From Zantedeschia hybrid cultivar (taxonomy: Eukaryota > Streptophyta > Magnoliopsida > Alismatales > Araceae), in NCBI GenBank assembly GCA_030544215.1, contig JARZZO010000011.1, positions 14,990,001 to 15,054,000 on the forward strand: DNA of 64,000 bases. The letters run 5' to 3'. Under the pieces are notes generated by a model, which saw only the letters and a program-made list of their open reading frames with translations, searched no databases and was not told the origin of the DNA. Of the stretch, positions 56,601 to 57,438 are shown piece by piece (position 1 is the stretch's first letter; each line of letters opens with the position of its first letter). The translations under genes were made by a program, and so were the position numbers.

Positions 56601-57136
56601 TGTCAAATATTCCCACTGAAAGCAACTCACAACTGGCTACTGGTGATTACAATGAGAATTTTTTATTCCCTAGAGTTGTTTCTGACTCAAATTTATAGAT
56701 ATTCTTTATTTCCATATATCCTGCAGTCACTTGCAGGATCTTTCCATAAAACTTCTTTGATGGCCATGAGCATTACCATAGTTATATGTAGTCTGTCGCG
56801 GTTCATTATGTGGTATGACAAGTCATTGCAGTCATTTTGCATTCCAAAGTGCTTTCCACACTTCTTCTCTTTCTTATGTTATTTAATTCGTAATAGTGCG
56901 TTTAGTTCTGTTGCACATAACATCTATTAGCAGACGTCAGCGGTCATGTTTTGTACTCTTTTCATGATAACTAACAAGGTCTAATTCAACTGTATCACAT
57001 TTGTCAACTCGAATATTCTCCTGCCATGCATATTCTTTGGATATGTTTTAATTCCCTTTTTGGACCACAGGCGCTAGACTTAAAGCCAAACTATGTGCGT
57101 GCTTGGGCAAATATGGGTATCAGTTATGCAAACCAG
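1732..57136 (+). CDS. PEX5: PEX5, peroxisomal PTS1 import receptor (12 internal exons; both ends outside the window)
   Basis: Exons: 1732-1863, 1935-2121, 2359-2552, 14859-15113, 17373-17495, 25446-25616, 25990-26171, 34989-35238, 38922-39006, 49075-49184, 49684-49908 and 57071-57136. They join in one open frame of 1980 nt (660 codons) with GT-AG introns throughout. The N-terminal half carries RVLSSFLHSFVESSR, KFLQFVSKMSRGEL and nine WxxxF/Y pentapeptides; the C-terminal part is a TPR array ending YVRAWANMGISYANQ. In plants PEX5 binds PTS1 cargo through its TPR domain, binds PEX7 for PTS2 import, and docks on PEX14 through WxxxF/Y motifs before cycling back to the cytosol. Plant PEX5 is about 730-750 residues, so some 50-60 N-terminal residues (with the ubiquitinated Cys) and about 50 C-terminal residues are missing here. 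No frameshift or stop is seen in the exons, so the gene looks functional. Its introns are far larger than in Arabidopsis because of transposon insertions. Confidence 0.95.
1935..2121 (+). CDS. PEX5: PEX5 exon 2 (FLRGFHSAEHGG region)
   Basis: Starts GSQFLRGFHSAEHGGLEEAW, matching the conserved plant PEX5 segment G-S-x-F-x-R-G-F with a following acidic W-containing helix, and ends in HLQPAWD with one base of the next codon. Acceptor AG 1933-1934, donor GT 2122. 187 nt, ends in phase 1, and joins exon 3 to rebuild a Gly codon before PPQRVLSSF. Confidence 0.9.
2359..2552 (+). CDS. PEX5: PEX5 exon 3 (RVLSSFLHSFVESSR block)
   Basis: Encodes one of the most conserved N-terminal blocks of plant PEX5, PPQRVLSSFLHSFVESSR, followed by GIPFRPA, LGLSKGDKQCIR and MARHIFADKGEEYIDSQ. 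Acceptor TTTTAG ends at 2358, donor GT is at 2553. 194 nt, phase 0 at its 3' end. The following intron is the longest complete one (2553-14858, 12.3 kb). Confidence 0.95.
2574..2751 (+). repeat. Tandem duplication, 89-bp unit, two copies
   Basis: Copies at 2574-2662 and 2663-2751 both start ACTGCACTAAAACAAGCTGC and differ at only a few bases. It lies 21 bp past the exon 3 donor and does not include the exon. Confidence 0.9.
2755..2877. mobile_element. Small hAT-like MITE remnant
   Basis: Ends read CATGTTATCAGAG and, on the other strand, CATAGATAACATAGG. The inside is rich in GCCTCACTTCGCCTC and AGGCGCC, like the larger elements at 21797-22731 and 32779-33411. Flanking 8-mers (TTAAGTGC, TCGAATGC) match only in part, so the boundary is tentative. 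Confidence 0.4.
2947..3091 (+). mobile_element. SINE, 3' part (copy 1)
   Basis: Contains the Pol III B-box-like GGTTCGAGGTC near 2956, then a module shared with 17650-17850 and the - strand at 22.85-23.3 kb (paired GAGCTGCCCTGA segments, CGGCACGACTCGGGTGTC, GTGGGTACCATCCTGTC), and ends in a 10-base A run at 3080-3091. The 5' tRNA-like head is not clear here. Confidence 0.65.
3092..4225. other. Intron 3 sequence without recognised features
   Basis: No coding or repeat structure recognised apart from a T11-C-G14 compound run at 3865-3890 and a short CT microsatellite at 4081-4098. Confidence 0.5.
5131..8595 (-). pseudogene. hAT transposase pseudogene (BED finger, DUF659, hAT C-terminal region)
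   Basis: Read on the - strand from ATG at 8595: two early stops, then DPGWAYITLVNIAKRRVKC with CKYCDKEMGG...HLAG and a later Cys, a BED-type zinc finger. A DUF659 core follows, GCTIMCDG...INFLIYC and NVVQIVTDNEPSYKAT. Then CATHSLDLILEDIGKDPTI and RTKPTRFVSNFISLESLHK (about 7230-7500), ASYFLNPRVMYSRQ (near 6850), and the C-terminal KLVYCHYNMRLRIKN block near 6270. It ends with a Tyr/Gln-rich tail and stop at 5131. Several stops (for instance a TAA in the DUF659 block near 7750) and shifts mean it cannot make transposase. Whether it once had introns is not clear. Confidence 0.85.
8651..9226 (-). repeat. 154-bp tandem repeat upstream of hAT transposase
   Basis: TGCTCCTAGTTTAAAATATG recurs at 8651, 8805, 8959 and 9111, giving unit lengths of 154, 154 and 152 bp and about 3.7 copies. 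Each unit also holds TTCAATTGATGTTTAATTTA and a TTAGGGTCAAAATTG segment. It lies between the transposase start and the 5' end of the element, as does a similar repeat at 41341-41690. Confidence 0.93.
9601..10517 (-). mobile_element. Non-autonomous hAT-type element with telomere-like array (copy B), nested in the 5.7-kb hAT
   Basis: Left end CAAGGAATTCCGGATCGG, right end on the - strand CATGGATTGCGGAATCGG, the same two ends as copy A. The 8-bp target duplication GGTACCGG (9593-9600 and 10518-10525) is perfect and is itself a subterminal motif of the host element. The order is the same as in copy A but reversed: GATCGG-rich end, AT-rich segment with the AATGCAATTCATGTACATCC motif, CCCTAAA array (about 9857-10262), GATCTGGCCGGTCC-rich segment. 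917 bp, no transposase. Confidence 0.93.
9857..10262 (-). repeat. Telomere-like CCCTAAA / CCCTTAA array inside copy B
   Basis: About 405 bp of CCCTAAA, CCCTAAAA, CCCTTAA and CCCTTAAA units. It is nearly twice as long as in copy A and has blocks of CCCTTAA absent from copy A, so the array changes in length and unit type between copies. Confidence 0.93.
10701..12570. other. GC-rich intron segment, origin not recognised
   Basis: Noticeably GC-rich and with several overlapping open frames of 60-140 codons on both strands, none with a domain I recognise. It looks like old retroelement internal sequence, but no RT, integrase or protease motif is visible. A small hAT-type MITE sits at 10869-11024. 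The 22-base segment starting GGAAGCACTAAGCTCTC occurs twice, near 12489 and 12530. Confidence 0.4.
10869..11024 (+). mobile_element. 156-bp MITE of the GATCGG hAT-type family
   Basis: Ends read CCAGGAATGCAGAATCGG and, on the - strand, CAAGGAATTCTGGATCGG, clear relatives of the ends of copies A and B. The 8-bp target duplication ATCAGCAG is perfect (10861-10868 and 11025-11032). It consists almost only of GATCGG/CCGATC-rich sequence with GGCGGGTCCCGATTC, and lacks the AT-rich segment and telomere-like array. Confidence 0.9.
12575..13256. other. AT-rich intron segment
   Basis: Very AT-rich, with many short TATTA/TAATA runs up to about 13040; no coding capacity and no clear element ends. Confidence 0.5.
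13257..13574. mobile_element. PIF/Harbinger-like MITE (copy 1)
   Basis: Inverted ends share ACTTTGTTTGCAGAATAG (left near 13262; right on the - strand near 13569), and the inside holds AACCAGAATAAGG-type motifs. The left flank is TTA but the right flank is TAT, so the 3-bp target duplication has drifted. Relatives at 21329-21607 and 36733-37015 keep TTA/TAA duplications. Confidence 0.75.
13575..14858. other. Intron 3, 3' part, no recognised features
   Basis: Low-complexity and unique-looking sequence leading to the pyrimidine-rich acceptor TTCTTTTTCAG of exon 4. No coding motif recognised. Confidence 0.5.
14859..15113 (+). CDS. PEX5: PEX5 exon 4 (first three WxxxF motifs)
   Basis: Starts VNALLHSLDIDSDDRLRG after TTTTTCAG and ends EFER before GTAGGA. 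It holds three pentapeptide motifs, WAAEF (W codon at 15003), WANSF (15054) and WVSEF (15093), the type that binds PEX14 and PEX13 in the docking complex. 255 nt, phase 0 at both ends. Confidence 0.95.
15300..15560 (+). mobile_element. L1-type LINE 3' UTR fragment
   Basis: Reads SVREWARTFCNLD...GYLRVAPF...YRGVQGF on the + strand, which pairs with SVREWVLAFCNED...GYLRLAPF...YRGFYKGF on the - strand at 50.22-50.47 kb and with a weaker match at 39.2-39.4 kb. Those two copies sit next to LINE coding fragments, so this is taken as LINE 3' sequence and not as a protein gene. Confidence 0.5.
15561..17372. other. Intron 4, no recognised features
   Basis: No coding motif. Holds a CTATTTATAAGG motif near 16976 that reads as a TATA box on the - strand, and a CA microsatellite near 16865. 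Could be old LTR sequence. Confidence 0.4.
17373..17495 (+). CDS. PEX5: PEX5 exon 5 (AMEQTRLLAHTL helix)
   Basis: Acceptor TTTGCAG ends at 17372; donor GTTTGC starts at 17496. Encodes a Met/Gln-rich helix, NIEAMEQTRLLAHTLAQNND, that is well conserved in plant PEX5 between the first WxxxF cluster and the PEX7-binding box. 123 nt, phase 0 at both ends. Confidence 0.93.
17615..17860 (+). mobile_element. SINE, 3' part (copy 2)
   Basis: Shares with the copies at 2947 and 22849 the modules CCGGCACGTTGTCCCCCCTC, ACTTGGGTGTCTGTCCCGGG, GGGAGCTGCCCCCAGCCTGT and GTGGATACTATCCCGTC, then a short A-rich tail at 17846-17852. The 5' half is replaced by a GGT repeat. Confidence 0.65.
17861..18536. other. Intron 5 segment, no recognised features
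   Basis: No coding motif or clear repeat; ORFs here lack recognisable domains. Confidence 0.4.
18537..19295 (+). repeat. Tandem duplication of about 400 bp
   Basis: Both copies (about 18537-18894 and 18952-19295) start GTAAGTTCCCATGGAACC, continue with TTGACCTCAGTCA-type and CCTAGGAGCTT motifs, and share GGTCCATGGTGAATCCCAGA and TAGGTCTAGGGGCATTTT. Overall similarity is high with small indels. A related stretch (CATCGACCTCGGTCGATGTT) occurs near 59243, so the unit belongs to a dispersed repeat, perhaps an LTR. Confidence 0.85.
19296..20603. other. Intron 5 segment, no recognised features
   Basis: AT-rich, no coding motif and no element ends recognised. Confidence 0.4.
20604..21035 (-). mobile_element. 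TRIM retroelement, read on the - strand
   Basis: Two direct repeats of 82-84 bp, 20604-20687 and 20954-21035, both starting TGTAACGACC and containing TATCCAATCCTTGT-like and CCTTAAAAGA-like motifs. On the - strand the first copy is followed by a primer binding site, TGATATCAGAGC (complement at 20939-20950), close to the usual initiator Met-tRNA site TGGTATCAGAGC. The internal part is about 265 bp and codes for nothing recognisable. The flanking 5-mers do not match. Confidence 0.75.
21329..21607. mobile_element. PIF/Harbinger-like MITE (copy 2)
   Basis: Inverted ends GGTCCACTTTGATTGGAGAA and, on the - strand, GCCTCAATTTGATTGCAGAA; target duplication TTA at 21326-21328 and 21608-21610. Inside are AGAATAAGGAGAATAA motifs shared with copy 1 at 13257. 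279 bp, non-coding. Confidence 0.82.
21797..22731. mobile_element. hAT-like non-autonomous element with GGCG/CCTC ends
   Basis: The ends read CTTTGTAGTCTGAGGTGTGA and, on the - strand, CTATGTTATCAGAAGGCATT, each leading into CCTC/GAGGCG-rich sequence. Flanking 8-mers ATGGATAT and ATGTCTAT match at 6 of 8. Inside are GA microsatellites (about 21990-22180) and CGTCGTCGCCGG-type triplet runs that look like old 5' leader sequence. No transposase motif seen. Confidence 0.55.
22849..23313 (-). mobile_element. tRNA-derived SINE (copy 3), with a nested MITE
   Basis: On the - strand it starts near 23313 with GGGGCGGGTGAGTAACGTAG and TGGATAGG, an A-box-like segment, followed by a good Pol III B box, GGTTTGAGTCC, near 23250. 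It then has the CGGCAC...GGGTGTC...CCCATGGGCACTGACCC modules shared with copies 1 and 2, and ends in TTTCAAAAAATAATC. A 15-bp target duplication, AATGGATACTGATTA at 22834-22848 and AATGGATGATGATTA at 23314-23328, matches at 13 of 15. A MITE at 23017-23201 interrupts it. Confidence 0.82.
23017..23201 (-). mobile_element. 185-bp MITE of the GATCGG hAT-type family, inside a SINE
   Basis: The 8-bp repeat CAATGTGC flanks it (23009-23016 and 23202-23209). Ends CAGGAAATTCCGGCAC and, on the - strand, AATGGAAAGCAGAATAGG are worn versions of the family ends. The inside is GATCCGAATCGG/CCGATT-rich with GGGACCCGCCGATTC as in copies A and B. Removing it rejoins the SINE modules. Confidence 0.82.
23329..25445. 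other. Intron 5, 3' part, no gene
   Basis: No coding domain recognised in the open frames. A T12-C-G10 compound run is at 24292-24314 and a T13 run near 24766. Confidence 0.4.
25446..25616 (+). CDS. PEX5: PEX5 exon 6 (PEX7-binding box and two WxxxF/Y motifs)
   Basis: Starts NSKFLQFVSKMSRGEL, the conserved box that in plant PEX5 and mammalian long PEX5 is needed to bind the PTS2 receptor PEX7. It is followed by an acidic stretch and the motifs WAEEY and WAEQF. Acceptor TGTAG ends at 25445 and donor GTAAGC starts at 25617. 171 nt, phase 0 at both ends. A 31-base C run lies 30 bp inside the next intron. Confidence 0.95.
25629..25690 (+). repeat. C31 run with a 13-bp direct repeat on each side
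   Basis: AAATTCTTGACAT occurs at 25629-25641 and 25678-25690. Between the copies are GCAAA and 31 consecutive C. It looks like a short insertion with a target-site duplication at the start of intron 6, close to the exon 6 donor. Confidence 0.8.
25990..26171 (+). CDS. PEX5: PEX5 exon 7 (four WxxxF/Y motifs)
   Basis: Encodes four pentapeptides, WVKEF, WVNEF, WADEF and WADSY, bringing the visible total to nine, the number known for Arabidopsis PEX5. Acceptor TTTCAG ends at 25989, donor GTAAAT starts at 26172. 182 nt, ends with two bases of an Arg codon completed by exon 8. Confidence 0.95.
26172..28549. other. Intron 7, 5' part, no gene
   Basis: Contains a CT microsatellite near 26571 and a GC-rich stretch (about 26850-27700) with GGGGCTGCTGCC-type repeats and several open frames without a known domain. 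It may be part of an old LTR element, but no PBS or LTR pair was found. Confidence 0.35.
28567..29304 (+). mobile_element. 5'-truncated L1-type LINE with intact target duplication
   Basis: The 17-bp repeat AAATCATGTCCAAACAT flanks it at 28550-28566 and 29305-29321. The inside encodes WAWNSKGAFSVNALTKIL, FVWSNFLPTKIRIF, CGILNENAEHLFLHCGVINV and WSIWIERNSRIFCQRFNRIS, the zinc-binding C-terminus of plant L1 ORF2. The 3' UTR ends TTGTGACCTTTGGTCACCTT plus an A tail. An in-frame TAG (Trp to stop) occurs at 28699. Confidence 0.93.
29322..29989. other. Intron 7 segment, no recognised features
   Basis: No coding or repeat structure recognised. Confidence 0.4.
29990..31120 (-). mobile_element. L1-type LINE fragment, reverse orientation
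   Basis: The - strand encodes RLPDSLPGTTSGFLCKISLF, ACKERLDHLLVGCPFSISTW and SALLSKLKQQWIPFH, a zf-RVT region, and its 3' end is a T run at 29990-29998 on the + strand (the A tail). 5'-truncated near 31120. Frame broken by several stops. Confidence 0.75.
31127..31269 (-). mobile_element. Short LINE 3' end, reverse orientation
   Basis: Starts on the + strand with a T8 run (31128-31135), which is an A tail on the - strand, followed by 3' UTR-like sequence (GGTTACATAAGCCACATGTC). It abuts a LINE fragment of opposite orientation at about 31270. Confidence 0.45.
31270..31760 (+). mobile_element. L1-type LINE 3' fragment, forward orientation
   Basis: The + strand reads DHFLVHCPISQAVWKIFGNI, then RSWIIPVLPHPIYCSIWREH and NHTIFKGSS, the end of an L1 ORF2. 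The 3' UTR contains TTAATAAAATTGATGGTACA and a short A run near 31755. Confidence 0.68.
31765..32760 (-). mobile_element. L1-type LINE 3' fragment, reverse orientation
   Basis: The - strand encodes MPNKIKNFLWKVAWLGRGFQ (near 32290) and LGAVWYGRNKRRYSKDFNYV with FYWMFEWGNAMG (31860-32000), the C-terminal zinc-binding and tail region of L1 ORF2. Further upstream sequence to about 32760 looks like ORF2 with many stops. Confidence 0.7.
32779..33411. mobile_element. hAT-like non-autonomous element (GCCTAGGC type)
   Basis: Inverted ends CATAGATGTCAAGG (from 32779) and CATAGTTGTCAAGG (- strand from 33411). Subterminal sequence is rich in GCCTAGGCAC and GGCGCCTAG. Flanking 8-mers CCTTTAGC and CCGGTAGC match at 6 of 8. 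633 bp, no coding motif. Confidence 0.75.
33412..34500 (-). mobile_element. Copia-type LTR with adjoining internal sequence, reverse orientation
   Basis: On the - strand an LTR ends ...TTGTCCCTTAGCA at 34119 and is followed by TGGTATCAACAC, a tRNA-Met-type primer binding site (complement at 34107-34118). LTR motifs CCTACTTAGATTAGGAT and AAGCTTTCATCATTTTTTG recur in the LTR at 63428-63716. The far end of the LTR is near 34480-34500. Sequence to the left (33412-34106) is presumably untranslated leader or gag remnant; no protease, RT or integrase motif is seen. Confidence 0.55.
34989..35238 (+). CDS. PEX5: PEX5 exon 8 (linker and first TPR)
   Basis: Encodes FLEEQTEASKNQ, then YVFSDLNPYVGHANPLKEGQ, EGQELFRKGLLSEAVLALEA and AWRLLGITHAENDDDQQ, that is, the linker and the first TPR units of the PTS1-binding domain. 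Acceptor AATAG ends at 34988. Donor GTGCAG at 35239 is weaker than average but gives the only frame that joins exon 9. 250 nt, starts in phase 2 and ends in phase 0. Confidence 0.95.
35963..36277 (+). mobile_element. TRIM retroelement, forward orientation
   Basis: Direct repeats of 106-114 bp, 35963-36076 and 36172-36277, share TTAGAATA, TCCCACATTGGAAAA-like, ATGATGGYRCCCTSTCCACT-like and CCAATAACTTC motifs. GTATCAGAGCCC, a tRNA-Met-type primer binding site, lies just after the first repeat (36080-36091). Internal part about 95 bp and non-coding. The target duplication is not clear. Confidence 0.75.
36733..37015. mobile_element. PIF/Harbinger-like MITE (copy 3)
   Basis: Inverted ends GGCAGTATTTGTTTGGGATA and, on the - strand, GGCAGCGTTTGTTTGGGATA; target duplication TAA at 36730-36732 and 37016-37018. 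283 bp, non-coding. Its ends resemble copies 1 and 2 only in the GTTTG core, so it may be a sister family. Confidence 0.85.
37019..38921. other. Intron 8, 3' part, no recognised features
   Basis: A C-rich/A-rich run (C13, A, C6, A, C7, A10) lies at about 37397-37450. Otherwise no coding motif or element ends seen up to the exon 9 acceptor. Confidence 0.4.
38922..39006 (+). CDS. PEX5: PEX5 exon 9 (TPR, AQEADPTNLEVLLALGVSHT)
   Basis: Only 85 nt. Encodes AIASMLRAQEADPTNLEVLL and ALGVSHTN, a TPR unit almost invariant in plant PEX5. Acceptor TTTCCAG ends at 38921, donor GTTAGT starts at 39007. Ends in phase 1. The next exon is 10 kb away. Confidence 0.94.
39127..40395 (-). mobile_element. L1-type LINE fragment, reverse orientation
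   Basis: The - strand encodes KENGGLGIKGLLEFNLTLLA, KWIWKLGPDESGLWLEVV and SPLWRHILQSADLV (40100-40390), then the zf-RVT domain KVKILAWRISLHRLPICDRL, TTCSLCREESSIDHLFLNCQ (39570-39800). The 3' end lies near a GTGTGTGTGT/ACATGTATGT microsatellite at 39160-39215. 5'-truncated at about 40395 and interrupted by frameshifts. Confidence 0.82.
40440..40859 (+). mobile_element. Retroelement ORF1/gag fragment with zinc knuckle
   Basis: At 40770-40860 the + strand reads GKDACIICL*RDHWARDCRT then KVRCITC, a CCHC zinc knuckle (C-x2-C-x4-H-x4-C) followed by the start of a second one, interrupted by one TGA. This is typical of plant L1 ORF1, less likely of a copia gag. The coding sequence is cut at 40860 by the end of a hAT-type element. 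Confidence 0.6.
41341..41690 (+). repeat. 152-155-bp tandem repeat in the hAT 5' region
   Basis: AAAATTAACC occurs at 41341, 41493 and 41648. The two full units share CAATTGAGTGTGCCAAACA and GAACTTATTAGAAC, and a third is partial. Unit length and the motifs TTAATTAGTTAAAATTAACC and CTAATTAGG recall the 154-bp repeat of the hAT at 4852-10589. Confidence 0.88.
41768..42954 (+). pseudogene. hAT transposase C-terminal fragment
   Basis: KLVYCHYNMRLKIRQIQERQ, DELLDEEHPLHSWVESRAA and EFDPQDRSWAGGELDAVVAR align with the C-terminal end of the transposase at 5131-8595 (KLVYCHYNMRLRIKNIQLRQ, ELFDDDNPLHTWVEIR, VFDPDDTEWAEG). It continues with stops and a frameshift through a Ser/Lys-rich and Asp-rich stretch to a Tyr-rich tail and TAA at 42952-42954. 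The BED, DUF659 and catalytic parts are absent, so this is an internal deletion derivative. Confidence 0.82.
43253..44132 (+). mobile_element. hAT 3' tail fragment (first of two duplicated tails)
   Basis: Encodes, with stops, SSQVPLEAYGPYGYPAMYYQ and YPPPYDA (about 43500-43590), the Tyr/Pro-rich C-terminal tail type of this hAT group, and DYVQHLYSTYNVMLE near 43780-43820. It ends in a worn 3' terminus with CAGACCGGTCCAGAATTGG and CGGGATCGGACTGATCC (44070-44132). No intact frame. Confidence 0.6.
44133..44579 (+). mobile_element. hAT 3' tail fragment (second of two duplicated tails)
   Basis: About 410 bp (44156-44565) repeats 43476-43906 in the same orientation and at roughly 85 percent identity by eye: CATCCTCTCAAGTTCCATTA / TATCCTCTCAAGTTCCATTA, TATCAATATCCACCACCCTA, GATTATGTGCAACATTTGTA and so on. 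Encodes SSQVPLEGYGPYRYPVKYYQ with fewer stops than the first copy. Confidence 0.7.
44580..45418 (-). mobile_element. RTE-type LINE fragment (RT C-terminal region), reverse orientation
   Basis: The - strand carries ALESKDFRISQAKTKYMKYN, VIPRSSNFRYLRSIIQDN, MRMLRWMCGETRKDKIRNEY and LRWFGHVHRRP-type sequence (RWFGHVHRRPSLAPIKR) with RGRPKKR, hallmark strings of plant RTE-clade LINEs. The residue pattern near 45320 is FAYDIILID, so the usual F-A-D-D catalytic block is altered. Frames are broken, and the fragment stops at an AT microsatellite. Confidence 0.8.
45419..45489. repeat. (AT)n microsatellite, about 70 bp
   Basis: Uninterrupted AT dinucleotides after CCCTAT and before AGGGAAATG, so the flanks themselves form a small inverted repeat. 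Confidence 0.95.
45490..46313. other. Non-coding stretch between two AT microsatellites
   Basis: Contains a (GT)n run at 45853-45889 and inverted GCCCCC/GGGGCGC-type segments at 45508-45530 and 45831-45850 that could be ends of an old MITE (low certainty). No coding motif. Confidence 0.35.
46314..47682. mobile_element. Segment with inverted microsatellite ends, possible TIR or LTR-like element
   Basis: The left end reads (TA)n(GA)n then GTAATGCTATGGTATGGTG (46314-46395); the right end, on the - strand, reads (TA)n(GA)n then AAATGCTACGGTACAGTGG (47605-47682). The match reaches past the microsatellites, so these are real inverted repeats. Inside is CTATAAATAACCCATG near 46926, which looks like a TATA box, and a 75-codon open frame at 47060-47287 without known domain. 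Confidence 0.45.
47683..49074. other. Intron 9, 3' part, no recognised gene
   Basis: A 47.85-48.35 kb stretch has repeated GATTCCGATA/AATCGGAGAATG-type motifs, and 58.6-58.98 kb holds a related stretch in the other orientation (ACCCGGTTATCTGACTTTCC versus GGTTAGAAAGTCGGATAATTG), so this is a dispersed repeat of unknown class. Confidence 0.4.
49075..49184 (+). CDS. PEX5: PEX5 exon 10 (ELEQAAALKYLHGWL)
   Basis: Completes a Glu codon and reads LEQAAALKYLHGWLQNHPKY then SPGQMESLYFPD, the TPR hinge region. Acceptor TTTCAG ends at 49074; donor GTAAGT is consensus at 49185. 110 nt, ends in phase 0. Confidence 0.95.
49684..49908 (+). CDS. PEX5: PEX5 exon 11 (TPR units, DADIHIVLGVLYNLSREYDK)
   Basis: Encodes VARLFNEAAQMSPEDADIHI, VLGVLYNLSREYDKAITSFK and DYSLWNKLGATQANSVQSAD, two consecutive TPR units. 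In PEX5 the Asn residues of these repeats (as in LWNKLGATQAN) contact the backbone of the PTS1 tripeptide. Acceptor CTTGTCAG ends at 49683, donor GTCTGG starts at 49909. 225 nt, phase 0 at both ends. Confidence 0.96.
50205..50540 (-). mobile_element. L1-type LINE 3' end, reverse orientation
   Basis: T8 run at 50210-50218 (A tail on the - strand), then 3' UTR-like sequence matching 15300-15560 (SVREWVLAFCNED and GYLRLAPFRYPFYRG when translated). Probably the 3' part of the same reverse LINE that resumes at about 53140, after the forward LINE 50545-53134 inserted. Confidence 0.6.
50545..53134 (+). mobile_element. L1-type LINE, ORF2 with RT and zinc-binding tail, degraded
   Basis: Encodes SGPDGFFLGFYQFFWDVIKE, EYRPISLLNGCYKIITKVM, EGIVVKLDFAKAYDRVSW, SSRGLRQGDPIS and LLSHLQFVDDTLLFSS, the RT fingers and palm, then KAFTKALIDDGTRVSWDHLV and the zf-RVT block, and WGIWNERNHRRMSQNFKK. 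The catalytic FADD is FVDD. Against the LINE at 54.0 kb about 14 codons are missing after GDPIS. 5'-truncated; A tail at 53125-53134. Confidence 0.9.
53140..53740 (-). mobile_element. L1-type LINE zf-RVT fragment, reverse orientation
   Basis: The - strand reads LTCDRIACFIDGFPTTCCLC, RVEEAALDHVLLACNFAQVW, the zinc-binding region of L1 ORF2, and continues to about 53740 with stops. Likely the rest of the element whose 3' end is at 50205-50540. Confidence 0.7.
54037..56542 (+). mobile_element. L1-type LINE, ORF2 with near-complete RT C-terminal half
   Basis: The best-kept retroelement here. Frame 54042-54839 encodes RT from FYQFFWDIIKE through FRAISLLNGCYKIITKVLAN, EGVLVKLDFEKACDRVSW, SSRGLRQGDPMSPLIFIL and the catalytic LLSHLQFADDTLLFSSG. 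After a TGA at 54837 it goes on through KVRDWDDLIIRFEKRLEGWK and, after another TGA near 55210, a 358-codon frame (55251-56327) with the zf-RVT block, LWKLALGRLPTMDRL...CFFCG...HLFCHCG and WGVWTERNFRRFRDEF. 3' UTR ends TGTGATCCTTTTGATCACCT with an A tail (56532-56542). ORF1 and the endonuclease are missing. Confidence 0.92.
56543..57070. other. Intron 11, 3' part, no recognised features
   Basis: No coding motif; leads to the exon 12 acceptor. Confidence 0.5.
57071..57136 (+). CDS. PEX5: PEX5 exon 12 (last visible; TPR, ALDLKPNYVRAWANMGISYA)
   Basis: 66 nt encoding ALDLKPNYVRAWANMGISYA plus NQ, a PTS1-binding TPR. Acceptor CCACAG ends at 57070, donor GTCTGC starts at 57137. No downstream exon for the last TPR and C-terminal helix bundle could be found up to 64000, so the next intron is at least 6.9 kb. 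Confidence 0.93.
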
Positions 57137-57438
57137 GTCTGCTCACTTTCATCTAACCAATAATTTCTTAGCATAAAGTAATCTTTTCATTTTTCTAGTT
57201 GCCAATAAGCCAACAATAATTTTTTAAAAGTCTGAATATTAGTATTTACACAAAAGCATTCTTACTATTTTCTCCTTTTTCTGATATTCGACACCTATGT
57301 CAGATAGAACTTCAGTTGTTTTTAGGCTTGCATGTCTATATTCATGGAAAAACTGTATGTGCTTTTATACGGGAGTGGTGATGGAAACTTTTAAAGGCTA
57401 TGCTTCTTTATTTTTCTTTCTAAAGACTTACTAGAAAG

